Shown here in pieces: positions 1 through 9,600 of a stretch of 64,000 nt of DNA. Position 1 is the stretch's first letter. Each line of letters starts with the position of its first letter. Position numbers and translations under genes: made by a program. Source of the stretch: Bidens hawaiensis (lineage: Eukaryota; Streptophyta; Magnoliopsida; Asterales; Asteraceae); assembly GCA_021521415.1 (NCBI GenBank), contig JAIQDT010004984.1, positions 62,001-126,000 of the forward strand, in the 5' to 3' direction. Under the pieces are notes generated by a model. It saw only the letters and a program-made list of their open reading frames with translations, was not told the origin of the DNA and searched no databases.

Positions 1-214
1 GAACGTTGCTGTCTACGCATGCGCGAGGCTTCTCTTCTCTGAAATCGGCGAGATAGCGGAGGCATTCTATAAAAATTTTAATTTTAGTTAATATCTTGGT
101 TTTAGCGCAAAGTTTTAATCTTATAAAGCTTGGTTTCACGGAGTTAGATACTATCAAAAGTTAAAGTAAAATAAATGATCCTAAATGCAGACTTAATAAA
201 GGTAACAAATTCGA

Positions 215-490
215 ATCAAGAACCGACAATTCACGTATCACCATGACTTTCTGAATTCCCGATTTAAAATATACGAGCAAACGAGTATTGGAGATTGACG
301 ATTCATGTATCACCATGACTTTTCAATCCTCAATATAAAACATACAAGAAAATGAGTATTGGAGGTTGACAATTCATGTATCACCATGACTTTTCAAGTC
401 TCCAACCTCAGAACATAATCGTAAATGGAAATTGAAAATCAACTATTCATGTATCACCATGACTTTTCGGATTTTCAACCCCAACAAACG
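215..490 (-). repeat. Four-copy stem-loop array in the RLG-A leader
   Basis: A core reading ATTCATGTATCACCATGACT on the plus strand recurs at about 226, 300, 369 and 443, a spacing of 69-74 bases. Bases flanking each core form inverted repeats that differ between copies. In the last copy TTGAAAATC pairs perfectly with GATTTTCAA. In the second, ATTGGAGATTGA pairs with TCAATCCTCAAT with few mismatches. Conserved loops on changing but still pairing stems suggest selection on RNA structure. The element is read on the minus strand, where the loop is AGTCATGGTGATACATGAAT. Confidence 0.7.
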
Positions 491-698
491 AATATGTAAG
501 TAAAATCAATAAAAATCGAAATTCAACAAAAGTCGAAATATCGCGGAATAAAATCATATACTGCGCAAGCGCGAGCATATTCATAAATAACGAGTAATTA
601 ACAATAAGCGCGCAAACATGAGATTTCTCTCATGCGCGAGAAGGGACTCTTAGGTATTCTAGGCCGTTACGTCTAACCACCTATCCTAAAGTCAACGA

Positions 699-710
699 GC
701 TCTGATACCA
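699..710 (-). promoter_or_regulatory. RLG-A primer binding site (initiator tRNA-Met)
   Basis: The minus strand reads TGGTATCAGAGC, the complement of the 3' end of plant initiator methionine tRNA, three bases inside the LTR end. It primes minus-strand DNA synthesis and fixes both the orientation and the LTR inner border. Confidence 0.9.
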
Positions 711-1727
711 ATCTGTAACACCCCGACCAAAGGCGGATTATACATCGGGGCGCCACATATTGCTTCATTACTCGCGACACTATTGGTGTCAATATTTATT
801 AATACACATTTTATCGCGCACGCGCAGCGGGGAAAATAAAGAACATAAATCAAACATAAATCAATATATTATAAATTATAACATTCAAACAACATTAACT
901 TGTCTTGATACATTTTAATTCTAGGTCCAAAAGTAAAAACGTCCTACGTGTCCACAAGCTCCAAAACAGCTACTGCAAACCTGAACATGTGTTAAAATAA
1001 ACGTCAAACACTTGCGTGTTGGTGAGAAATCAAGTTTAATAGATAATCATAGATAATCACAGTAAATCTGCGCGCAACACGTGTATGTCTAGAGTTTAAC
1101 AAGGGTGTAATCAGATTGTGATCAAGCCTAAGATAGTTCATAGATCATAGTTCAATCCATGCTCCCAATTGAGCATAAAAACGAGAAAACATCTGTGCAA
1201 GTGTAAACAAAGAAAACCGTAAACGATAGGTCTCCCGTGTTCAACTAATGGTACCAACGGAACTGCGGAATAGGCCGAACAAAGCGGTTAATGATACACA
1301 CATACAAATAAACAGCCAAGTAAACGTCCTCAACACATGGGATACTGCGCGACTAAAGTTCATAAACAAGTTTAAGACTCAAGTTTTGTATGAACACATG
1401 AACATCCCAAAGCATTTAAAATAAAAAGGGATTAGATACGAGATAACTCACTTGATAAACGATGCGGTGTAAGATATGCAAGAATCAACTCTTAAACAAG
1501 CAAGGTTAACCTATAATTAAAGATTATTGTTTTAATGATTTGTTTTAAGTCTTGATTATAAGTTAGCATAATTAATAAGTAAACTATTATATATAATATA
1601 TATTACCGGAAAAGCAGGAAGAACAAGGAGGAAGACGGAGGCAGAGAGGAAGACGGCAGAGAGAGCAAGGAGCAAGAGAACAGGAGAGATTAAGTGTTTT
1701 GTGTGTGATGTGTTAGGAAAAATAATA

Positions 1728-1740
1728 CTATTATTTATAG
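1728..1740 (-). promoter_or_regulatory. TATA box of the RLG-A LTR
   Basis: The minus strand reads CTATAAATAATAG, downstream of the repeat-rich U3 and upstream of a pyrimidine-rich leader. Transcription would begin about 30 bases further along the minus strand, near 1700. Confidence 0.55.
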
Positions 1741-2144
1741 AGAAACCCTAGGGAACACAATCCTAGAAAAGGGGAAAAGATCAAAAAGCAAAAGATATCA
1801 AAAAGCATAAGAATCCAAAAGCAAAAGATATCAAAAGATATGGCAGCTGCAGGGGGCAAGATAAAGCTGACAGGGAACAGTAACAGGCATGGGCGGTTCA
1901 GATAAAGGTACTGGTCAAGCATGGCAAAAGCAGATCTCAAAAGATAATGTCAGTCACTTTTTCTACCAACCAATGGGGGTTGGTACGCATGCTGCGCCGA
2001 AAGTAACTATTCAGACATTAGATAGGTTAGGTCAACAGCACAGAAGATAAGACAACACAAAAGCATACAGGCTGGAATAAACAGAAGATACAAGGGTTAA
2101 GCGCGGGAAGGCTGAGTGCGCGAGCGCGAAGGCTGGCACAACAA

Positions 2145-2290
2145 TCCTTAGCGCACTGCGGGAAGAATAACAAATCCTTAGCGTGCTGCGTGAAGAACAA
2201 GAATTCTAAGCGCATCGCGGGAAGAACATACATTCTTAGCGCATTGCGGGAAGAACATGCATTCTTAGCGCGCTGCGAGAAGAGTTCTCT
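2145..2290 (-). repeat. 30-bp tandem repeats in RLG-A U3
   Basis: Five units start near 2145, 2175, 2205, 2234 and 2263, each close to TCTTAGCGCAYTGCGGGAAG plus about ten bases. Their place upstream of the TATA box is typical of enhancer-like repeats in LTR promoters. Any regulatory role is inferred. Confidence 0.75.
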
Positions 2291-2549
2291 TCACGCATCG
2301 CAGGAACAAGATGTCTTCACGCAGGCTTCCATGTAAGGAGTCTGGCGCGTGGAGCTGCAGACATCCTTAGGCGGAAAGAACCAAAGGACAAGAGGGAAGA
2401 GAAGGCGGAAAGAGAGAAGGAAGAGGGAGGGGACGGCGGAAAGAAAGAGGGAGAAAGAGGCGGGCAGGAAATATATATTATTATTAAAAATAAAATACAA
2501 GTATAAATATTAAATAATAAAAGAGAGATCGGGTCCGAGAAACGGGTAC

Positions 2550-2715
2550 CTGGGTCGGGTCGGATCGGGGCAGATGTCACATCTGCGGTCGCGTAAGCAG
2601 CAGAAATTCGAGATCTTCTGAATTTAACAAAACTTGAATTTGAATGTGATGATTGTTTTGAATTGATTGTGGAATATGGAGAACAAAACAAGGAAGATGA
2701 AATTGAAGTGGTCAT
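2550..2715 (-). CDS. Putative first exon of a plastid-targeted host protein
   Basis: From an ATG at 2715 the minus strand encodes about 55 residues beginning MTTSISSSLFCSPYSTINSK. This stretch is rich in Ser/Thr, has basic residues (KFRRSR) and almost no acidic residues, as expected for a chloroplast transit peptide. It then runs into A-A-Y-A-T-A-D. A good splice donor (CAG|GTACCC) follows at 2549. The intron would contain the RLG-A element. The upstream leader is interrupted by a MITE, beyond which lie a TATA box and a G-box. The mature protein is not in the window and I do not recognise the gene. It may be a broken or a functional gene. An accidental ORF in low-complexity DNA is the main alternative. 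Confidence 0.45.
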
Positions 2716-2768
2716 TTATCTGGGTTTGTAAGAAAGAAATATTGTGAGATTTGGATGTGTGAATGTTA

Positions 2769-5265
2769 GACTATCTCCAATGCTAGGTGCGCTCTTAGGC
2801 GCCCTTAATTGCCACATCATCTGTCACATAATATTCTGATAAATCCTTAAAAATCTCAATTCTATCTTCAACCCTACAAATATCCTTACTCTCTTTAATT
2901 TCCACCTCATCATCTACCCACCACACAAAATGTTTACATGAAAGTATTTTTTTATTTAGGTTTGACACAAAAACTGAAACAAGTGGGTGCCCTTGCATAA
3001 GGGCCTCTCTTCCCTTTGGATATGCTCCAATGGAGCCTGAAAACTTGGGCACTTTCCACATCATCTTGGACAATCTTATAGGCACTGCATTGGAGTTAGG
3101 GGCTGTTTGTTTGACACTTAATGAGACCATTCAGATGTAGATGCCTGAATTGGTCAGACATGAGTGTGTTTGGTTCGTTCAAATAAAACATCTTAATGAT
3201 TCAGTGTAGCTCTGAACCATTTAGCTTCAAAAAATGACTGAACCATTCAGATCTCACACATGCTCATTATACCCTAACATACACAACACTCTTTTTCTTC
3301 ACCGCCATCTTCATCGGCTCTCTACTTCACCAGCCACCATCTTCGTCAGCTCTCTACACCTTCGCACCATTGACCACCGACGCTGCCGGACCCGAATCCA
3401 CGTCTCTTTTGTGCTCCGTCGATGTAGCTAACCAGGTTCAATATCTATTTCTGATTCCGTCGATTTCTATTCCATCCTCAATTGATTAAGATTTAATCGA
3501 TTTCTGATTTCTATGTAATAGAATTCTGTTTAATCCATTTTTTTATTGTTTTGTTCAATTGATTCAGTTTAATCGGGTCAGAATGGATGCATGGTCAAAT
3601 TAAGATAACTTCTAAAGCTATGAAATCGATCTCTTCTCTGCTAGTAGAACACAAGGTGTGATTTTTTCCATAAACCCTAATTCTTGGATGTAATGATATT
3701 ATAGAAATAATTTTGAAGTTAAAATCAGAGAATTAAACCTTGAAATATTGCTGATTGTTGCTTAGTTATGAGTTATGACTATAGGATTATATAATTTATA
3801 TTCAACTCATGTTTATCATTTTTGAAACTCGGATATAAGTTAAAATGATATTTGGGATGGAATTGGGGCACGAGTTTGAACTTTATGCTTAGAATAATTA
3901 ATATAATGTTGTTATGAGGAATTATGAACCAAATTGTATTGTAAATTGTTGGTGTAGTGTCTTTAATCATAAAAGTGGGAATTCCCAGTTGAGTTGTGGT
4001 TTTAATGAAGCCTATATAAGTGTAAACTGGAGTATGGATATTGATGTCACTAGAAAGGGTATAAAACTGCATTTTGAATTGAATTTGAAAACAAAAACAA
4101 AGCTGATGCGCAGCTAATCTCGTTAATGGTCTGCCTTTAAAATTTTGTATAAAATCGTAGAAAAATCTAATAAGTGTGTATCTTATATGGTTAAAAAGGC
4201 CTTTCAGTTTACTGCATTTCATATTAAGGTATAAAAAGCTGATTTGGATATTAAGTGGGGTAAAATGGCTTACTTCTGTAGCTTTACATATAATTCAGCA
4301 AAGCTGATGGCCAAAAATTACACTGCTGACCTGTTTTTCTTGAATTTATATAAAATCAATCGTATCTTGGATAAATGTGTACTATATATGGTTGAAAAGC
4401 TCTCTGGGTATACTATATTTTACCTTTGATCATGTTGAAGTAATTCAGATCGTAAGGGTGTCAAAATCCATAGGGAACAGGTGCTGCACAGAACGTGCAA
4501 CACTAAAATTGGGATTTTATAAGATTAAACTATACCATGCTATATTTTTTTTATAAAGAAACTTGAAATGAGTAATGAACAATAAGTGAAGAATACCAAT
4601 GGCCGGGTGATTTGCAGATCCGTCTTGTGTGTTCTAGTATTGAAAGTTGACATTTTATCAAGATAGGTGCTTCGAAGCTTGGAGGTAAACGAGCCAAGTG
4701 GATGATCACAAAACGAATGTAATTAATTAATTAATCATACAATTGAATATAATTATGAGTCCTCACTTAGATATGACTAACCTTTCATGGTGATAATGTG
4801 TAGGTAATTTATGAAAGTGTTCGAGTCATGCAAACAAACGAAGCGACTATAGTTAAAGTTTTGAATGCGAGTGCCTATATGATCAAGTCTTTTAAGATTG
4901 GGCGTTGAACAAGTATGAAGACATCGTTCGTGTTGTAAGAATGAAGACGCCGGTTTAGTTATTGTATATCATGTTCATTTTTAAACATTTATATTTGTGG
5001 TACTCTGAATATTTTGTATCTTTGAAACTTGTATGTACATTGTTTTCATTTTTATGTATATATTGGGTTTCAATGGAAAAAAAAGTATTCTGGTAGTTCG
5101 TTGAATTCTACAAGAAATAGTTTATAGGGGTAAAATAGTCATTCTGCACAGTCATCCAGAGATCCAACCAAACAACACTTTACTGGTTCAGCACTTATTG
5201 GTTCATAGTCTCTTAATCATTCAGACCTCTTAATCATTCAGCACTTGCCAAACAGCCCCTTAGTC
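2769..5265. mobile_element. Tourist-like MITE interrupted by a nested PIF-like element
   Basis: The left terminus GACTATCTCCAATGC and right terminus GCATTGGAGTTAGTC are inverted repeats (14 of 15 match) once the nested element at 3099-5259 is removed. TTA flanks both outer ends (2766-2768 and 5266-5268), the target duplication expected of PIF/Harbinger MITEs. The MITE itself is about 333 bp and non-coding. It lies in the presumed 5' UTR of the gene at 2550-2715. Confidence 0.75.
3099..5259. mobile_element. Non-autonomous PIF/Harbinger-like element, 2.2 kb
   Basis: Termini GGGGCTGTTTG and CAAACAGCCCC are perfect 11-bp inverted repeats flanked by TTA on both sides (3096-3098 and 5260-5262). 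Subterminal sequence rich in TTAATCATTCAG-type words is shared by both ends. I find no transposase (no DDE-like stretch in any frame), so it would need an autonomous relative. It inserted into a TTA within the terminal repeat of the surrounding MITE, so it is the younger of the two. Apart from these ends nothing recognisable is present. Confidence 0.8.
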
Positions 5266-5305
5266 TTAGTAGTTGTGTTGTGTTGTGTTATGTTGGGTGG
5301 GAGGG

Positions 5306-5324
5306 ATATATAGAGGAACACGTG
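5306..5324 (-). promoter_or_regulatory. TATA box and G-box of the putative minus-strand gene
   Basis: On the minus strand a G-box core CACGTG (5319-5324) lies seven bases upstream of TATATAT (5306-5312). A CA-rich leader beginning near 5280 follows. It reads straight into the leader at 2765-2716 if the MITE is removed. The arrangement fits a light- or stress-regulated plant promoter. The assignment depends on the exon call at 2550-2715. Confidence 0.45.
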
Positions 5325-5368
5325 GAGGCGAGTTGGAATTAGGGTTATCCAAATGAAACTACTGGCTG

Positions 5369-5739
5369 TCAGTGTAAATATTAGGGTTATCCAAATGAAA
5401 TAACTAGCCCTTTGAGGAGCTCTCTAAGCTGTCTAACTCTCTATTACCATATGCAGAGGGAAACCAGGTTCAATAGCCGGATAGAGTAAGAAAACAACTA
5501 AGCTGTTCACCTCAGTAACGCGTGGGAATCTGCCGAACTTATTACAAGAAAACCCCTTCTTTATGTTTACTTCGGGGGTTCTCCTCCATCGGTCAATGTA
5601 TTCTTACTTACCGAAAAGAAAGACTAGTTAGGTACCGTAGGTAGAGCATATTCCAACACTTCGGATAACCACTTGACATTGGCACCTTGGCCAGGTAGAT
5701 CCGTCCCACTCTCCGGACCTCACCTCAGTGTAAATATTA
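5369..5739. other. Probable mitochondrial DNA insertion (NUMT) between direct repeats
   Basis: A 15-bp repeat TCAGTGTAAATATTA occurs at 5369-5383 and 5725-5739. Between its copies the base composition shifts to less AT-rich, organelle-like sequence. A stretch at 5519-5544 (GTAACGCGTGGGAATCTGCC and flanks) closely resembles, from memory, the 5' part of plant mitochondrial 18S rRNA. The rest (for example 5560-5720) is not recognised but has similar character. A local 21-bp repeat at 5338-5358 and 5380-5400 suggests patchy repair at the junction. Confidence 0.5.
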
Positions 5740-6037
5740 ATATAAAATAATAATAGCCAGCCTACAGTCGGTGTATCTCCGATATTACTGGCACTCGTTT
5801 TCCGGTTTACCCACGCGTTAAGAGAAGCTTCTTCTTCCCTTTGAAAAAGACATCAAAGAAAAAAATTATACATGCTACAATGATAAAGAGTGACTCAGCT
5901 AATAGTCAATGGCCGTGTTTACCATTGTACTTTTATATCAAAGTAATATCTTCAAATTTTTCGAGATTCCAAAAGTAGTGTGAACTAAATTAGGCACTTC
6001 ATTACAATTACAATAAAATAAAGTTAGTAGTACTAGT

Positions 6038-6884
6038 TAGAGGTGCATAAATTGGGTATTATGAAAAATCAGGTTCGGGTATGGAACCGGGTTCATGTAT
6101 GATCGGGTATTGAAAAGTCAGGTATTAACAATAATCGGGTCGGGTTCGGGTCGGGTATTAGCTTGAAAAACCATACCATGTGTACCGGGTTCGGGTAGGG
6201 TATTGAACCGGGTCTTCAATACCCGGGTATTTAAAGACCCTATTTTCGGGTATTGAAAAAAACCTGTTTTATGGGTTTTGAATACCCTATTTTCCGGGTA
6301 TTAAAAAACTCATTTTCTACAGTTTTCTTCTATTAACGGGTCTGCTTCATTTTTTTATCCTAACTCCATTTGTTTGCATACAAACTTCAAAGTTTATTCA
6401 AACATACATAAAAAACTAAATAATGATACAAAAAACATATATTTTATGTGTTTTCAGTTATTGTTTGGTATATCAAAAGGTGTTGCTCTAAACAAGTATT
6501 TATATCATAAAGTACTCCAAAAAAGATCCGTTGGAGAACGACTAGAGATCTGTGGACAGCCACACAAAAACATGTGCACAAACACTAATATCATAGCATG
6601 CAAAAAATCTTGTTCGGGTATGCAAAAAACCCGGGTTTCAGGTATAACTAGAACCGGGTTTCGGGTATAGTTTAAACCGGGATTCGGGTATACCTAGAAC
6701 CGGGTTTCGGGTATTATCGGGTTTAGATCGGATACGGGTTCGGGTTTCAACATTGAAAGTCATACCCTATCCGTACCCTACGGGTAGGGTCGGGTTCGGG
6801 TATTAAAAACCCGAGTTTTAGAAAAACCGGTTCCGGGTTTTTTTTCGTGTCCGGTTCCGGGTTCGGGTTTTTTGTGCACCTCTA
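6038..6884. mobile_element. hAT-type non-autonomous element with CGGGTAT-rich body
   Basis: Terminal inverted repeats TAGAGGTGCA / TGCACCTCTA are flanked by 8-bp duplications GTACTAGT and TTACTAGT (7 of 8 match), the size expected for hAT. The interior is dominated by degenerate repeats of CGGGTAT, CGGGTTCGGG and complementary ACCCG words in its outer thirds, so the ends can fold onto one another. No transposase frame is present. The 98-codon frame at 6374-6670 is probably chance. Confidence 0.75.
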
Positions 6885-6892
6885 TTACTAGT

Positions 6893-7531
6893 AAGGGATA
6901 TCCAACCGGATTAAGAGATATGTTCTTGTATAATTTATGGTTCAACTTTAATATCATTGAATATATAAAATTAAACTATGATAAGTCTTACTTCAAGATT
7001 ATATTTTAGTTTTAATTAAGCAAAATGTCTATTAACATAGTTAGGGTGTTAAGACGCATACCCCGGGTTGGGTTCAGGTTTATCGTTGCATAGCTCGGCT
7101 ACACAATATTAACTCAAAATCAGATAAAGGTTTCAGGTAGAGGTGCAAAATTTGGTTTAAAACTCAAAACTGGGTTGGATTGAAACCAGCTCGGTTTGGT
7201 CAACGAAAGTCAAAATCAATTTATAAACGTTTTCGGTTTTGGTTAAAACAGGTTTCTTGACCAGGTTACGAACGGTTTCAATACAACCAAATGGATTCAA
7301 GCACAAAAATTTCTCGCTTGAGAGGTTGTTCAAGCAAGAAAGTGTCTTGCCTGATAGGTGGTTTCACCGTTCTCAATCAAATTTTCTACAACCACCACTG
7401 ATTCAATTTCAACCTCCATATATCCTACGTTACCATACCACACCACACCTGGACAATACAACTATTCTTTACATGATGTTTACCCACATTATCCTCTCTC
7501 ACCTTGTATGCCTACTCAAACTACACACGAT
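6893..7531. other. Non-coding AT-rich stretch
   Basis: No supported gene. TAGAGGTGCAAAA at about 7139 resembles the end of the hAT family at 6038 but has no convincing partner. Two overlapping frames of about 90-105 codons (7239-7559 and 7358-7621) run into the foldback element and lack recognisable domains. Confidence 0.5.
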
Positions 7532-8705
7532 CAATACACGAAAAATTTTTCAAGTGTGAAAAGGTTTTTAGAAGAAAGAAAAGTTGTTGATGGTAATTAT
7601 GAGATCGGTCATTTGAAATAGCGGCTGTCAAGCAACATGTAGACCATGTCAGATTTTGTCTGGTGAGTTGAACGATTATTAGGTGTTCCATCATTTCAAA
7701 TGGCGGATCTGGTATATTTTATTCGTGTTCCGCCGTTTGAACTGGGGGATGTCAATTTATGTGATCCGCTGGTCAATGTCACAATTCCCAACGTAGGCTA
7801 CCCCTATATGTAAAAATACATTTTTTTTCAGACAACCGCTATTTTAAATGGAAGATGTCTTCTTGGCATCCACCATTTTAAATGACAGACGTGAATAGTG
7901 TACTTGACTGGCTGATATGACAACACCACTGTATTTTCTTTTTATTATTTATTATTTTCGTAAATAACATTATTTAAAAAAATTAAAGTTTTAATATTGA
8001 CAAAGTTTTTTTTTAGTAAAACCACTAATATGTGTATTTTTTAAAAGAAAAAATGTATTTTTAAAATTACATATATTAGTGTTTGTAATAAAAATATATT
8101 TTTAATTTTAGATTTTTTATATTTTTTAACAATGTTATTTCGAAAAATAATAAATAATAAAAAAATTTATTTTAAATTTACATATATTAGTGTTTTTCAT
8201 AAAAAAATCTTTCTTAATATTAAACTTTTTATTTTTTTAAATAATGTTATTTAGGAAAATAATAAATAATAAAAAGAAAAGATAGTAGTGCTGTCAAATC
8301 AATCAGTCAAGTACATTATTCATATCTGCCACTTGAAATTTCGGATGTTAAGAAGATATCTTCCATTTCAAATAACGGATTTATGAAAATATGTATTTTG
8401 ACATATAGGGGTAGCCTACATTGGGAACGGTGACCTACCAGTCAAACTGACGGATCACATAAATTGACACATGTCATTTCAAATGGCGGAACACAAATAA
8501 AATATACCAGATTCGTCATTTGAAATGGTGGAACACCTGGTAATCGTCAACTCACCAGACAAAATCTAACATGGTCTACATGTTGCTTGACATCCTCCAT
8601 TTCAAATGACGAATCTCCTAATTACTATCAATAACTTTTTTATCTCCTATAAACCATTTAACACTTATAAATTTTCCTAATTTAAAAATTTTCGTCAATA
8701 CACAT
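7532..8705. repeat. Large foldback (inverted-repeat) element
   Basis: The left arm (from 7532) and right arm (to 8705) are diverged inverted copies almost to the centre near 8110. Matching landmarks include GTTGTTGATGGTAATTATGAG with ATTACTATCAATAACTT, TAGGCTACCCCTATATGT with ACATATAGGGGTAGCCTA, and the AT-rich inner blocks ATAACATTATTTAAAAAAATT. Words like CATTTCAAATGGCGGA recur several times within each arm. The repeat could form a hairpin over 500 bp long. No transposase and no clear target duplication were found. Confidence 0.8.
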
Positions 8706-9418
8706 ATACATTAGTATATGATCAAGAATTTGACTCTTTTGCACCCCGCTTCAAATAATCGATCATAACGAGATTCCTCTCGTAACAAAGTACGATTACT
8801 CACAATATATGATGATTAAGATGATGAAGAAGCAGGATATGAAAATCAATATGTAATCGAGATTTGGAAGAAGGAGATGGAGAAATGCTACTACCTATAA
8901 AGAAAGGAAAATTCAACCCCCCCCCCCACACACACACACACGCACACATGTTTGTTACATGGATCAACGATCAAGAAGTTGTCACACAGACCTACATTAT
9001 TCCGCATGTGGATAACTTATTGTACAACCAATGTAAAGTAGGGTTTGTTAAGACAGTTAACGGCTTTCTTTTACGTGTGTCGTGTCTCCTCTTCAATTAC
9101 GCGTTTTCCGATAACACCACACGTGTTATTTACAGGGAGATGATAGAGAATGCAAAAGCTTTTTCTTCACATACGTATGCTGTCTAGAGAGAAAACGGGA
9201 GTAGAGGGACAGTCGGGATACCGGTTCGTCATCATGCGAGGATTCCATTCTTAAAATCGGACTTCGATCGCAGCCCTAATCGACAACGTTAGGCCCTAAT
9301 GATGAAAGTGTGAAACCCATCGTATAGTAGCAAACCAAAAGAAAATGATGTTGTTTAAGGGTTAGGGTTATGTTGACTGGGTTTTCACAACAACAGGTTA
9401 TGCTTCGTTATAAACTCA
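8706..9418. other. No supported gene
   Basis: A 107-codon frame at 8864-9187 spans a microsatellite and shows no domain, signal or usable splice context. Nothing else is recognisable. Confidence 0.5.
8917..8948. repeat. (C)n(CA)n microsatellite
   Basis: A run of C followed by CA dinucleotides with one CGCA interruption. Confidence 0.95.
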
Positions 9419-9600
9419 CACTAGTACAGAATTGCCCTTAAGATGCCGTGATTTTGCCCAAATGGTGCGGGCCTAGCACCTAATCATATAACATCGAACA
9501 TTTTGATAATCAAGACCTCACATTCTGTTAATTTATTTAAAATATCAAATACCCAAAAGGTGTGGTTTTGATGACCGCACGTTTTACCTCTTTATTTTGT
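9419..9600. mobile_element. Possible CACTA-type terminus
   Basis: CACTAGTACAGAATTGCCCT opens with the CACTA signature and is followed by short GTGCGGG / CCGCAC subterminal words, as in CACTA (En/Spm) ends. A weak partner (AAGGGCATTTCTAGTATTAG) occurs at about 10038-10060 but lacks the terminal TAGTG. Border and size are unresolved. Confidence 0.35.

Larger units (their letters stand above)
1..713 (-). mobile_element. RLG-A: internal 5' leader of a gypsy element
   Basis: This is the untranslated leader of a minus-strand Ty3/gypsy retrotransposon, lying just inside its 5' LTR. The bases next to the primer binding site match the same region of RLG-C (31840-31890), including GATAGGTGGTTAGACGTAAC, so the two belong to one lineage. 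No gag start is visible before the window edge, and the body of the element lies outside. The stretch holds four spaced copies of a conserved motif, listed separately. Confidence 0.75.
714..2466 (-). mobile_element. RLG-A 5' LTR
   Basis: The inner border is clear: in plus orientation the LTR opens TGTAACACCCCGACC next to the primer site. The outer border is less certain. A CA at 2465-2466, followed by AT-rich sequence, is the best candidate. A TATA motif on the minus strand lies at 1732-1739, and the U3 part carries a five-unit tandem repeat at 2145-2290. The partner LTR is outside the window, so no target duplication can be checked. Confidence 0.65.

Noticed and set aside
215..490. Hammerhead or similar self-cleaving ribozymes in the RLG-A leader
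   Set aside because: The conserved core does not contain the CUGAUGA...GAAA pattern in either strand.
7137..8748. hAT element enclosing the foldback (TAGAGGTGCAAAA ... TTTTGCACCCC)
   Set aside because: The right end is imperfect and no 8-bp duplication matches.
8864..9187. 107-codon gene
   Set aside because: Begins in a microsatellite-bearing stretch with no homology I recognise and no splice or promoter support.
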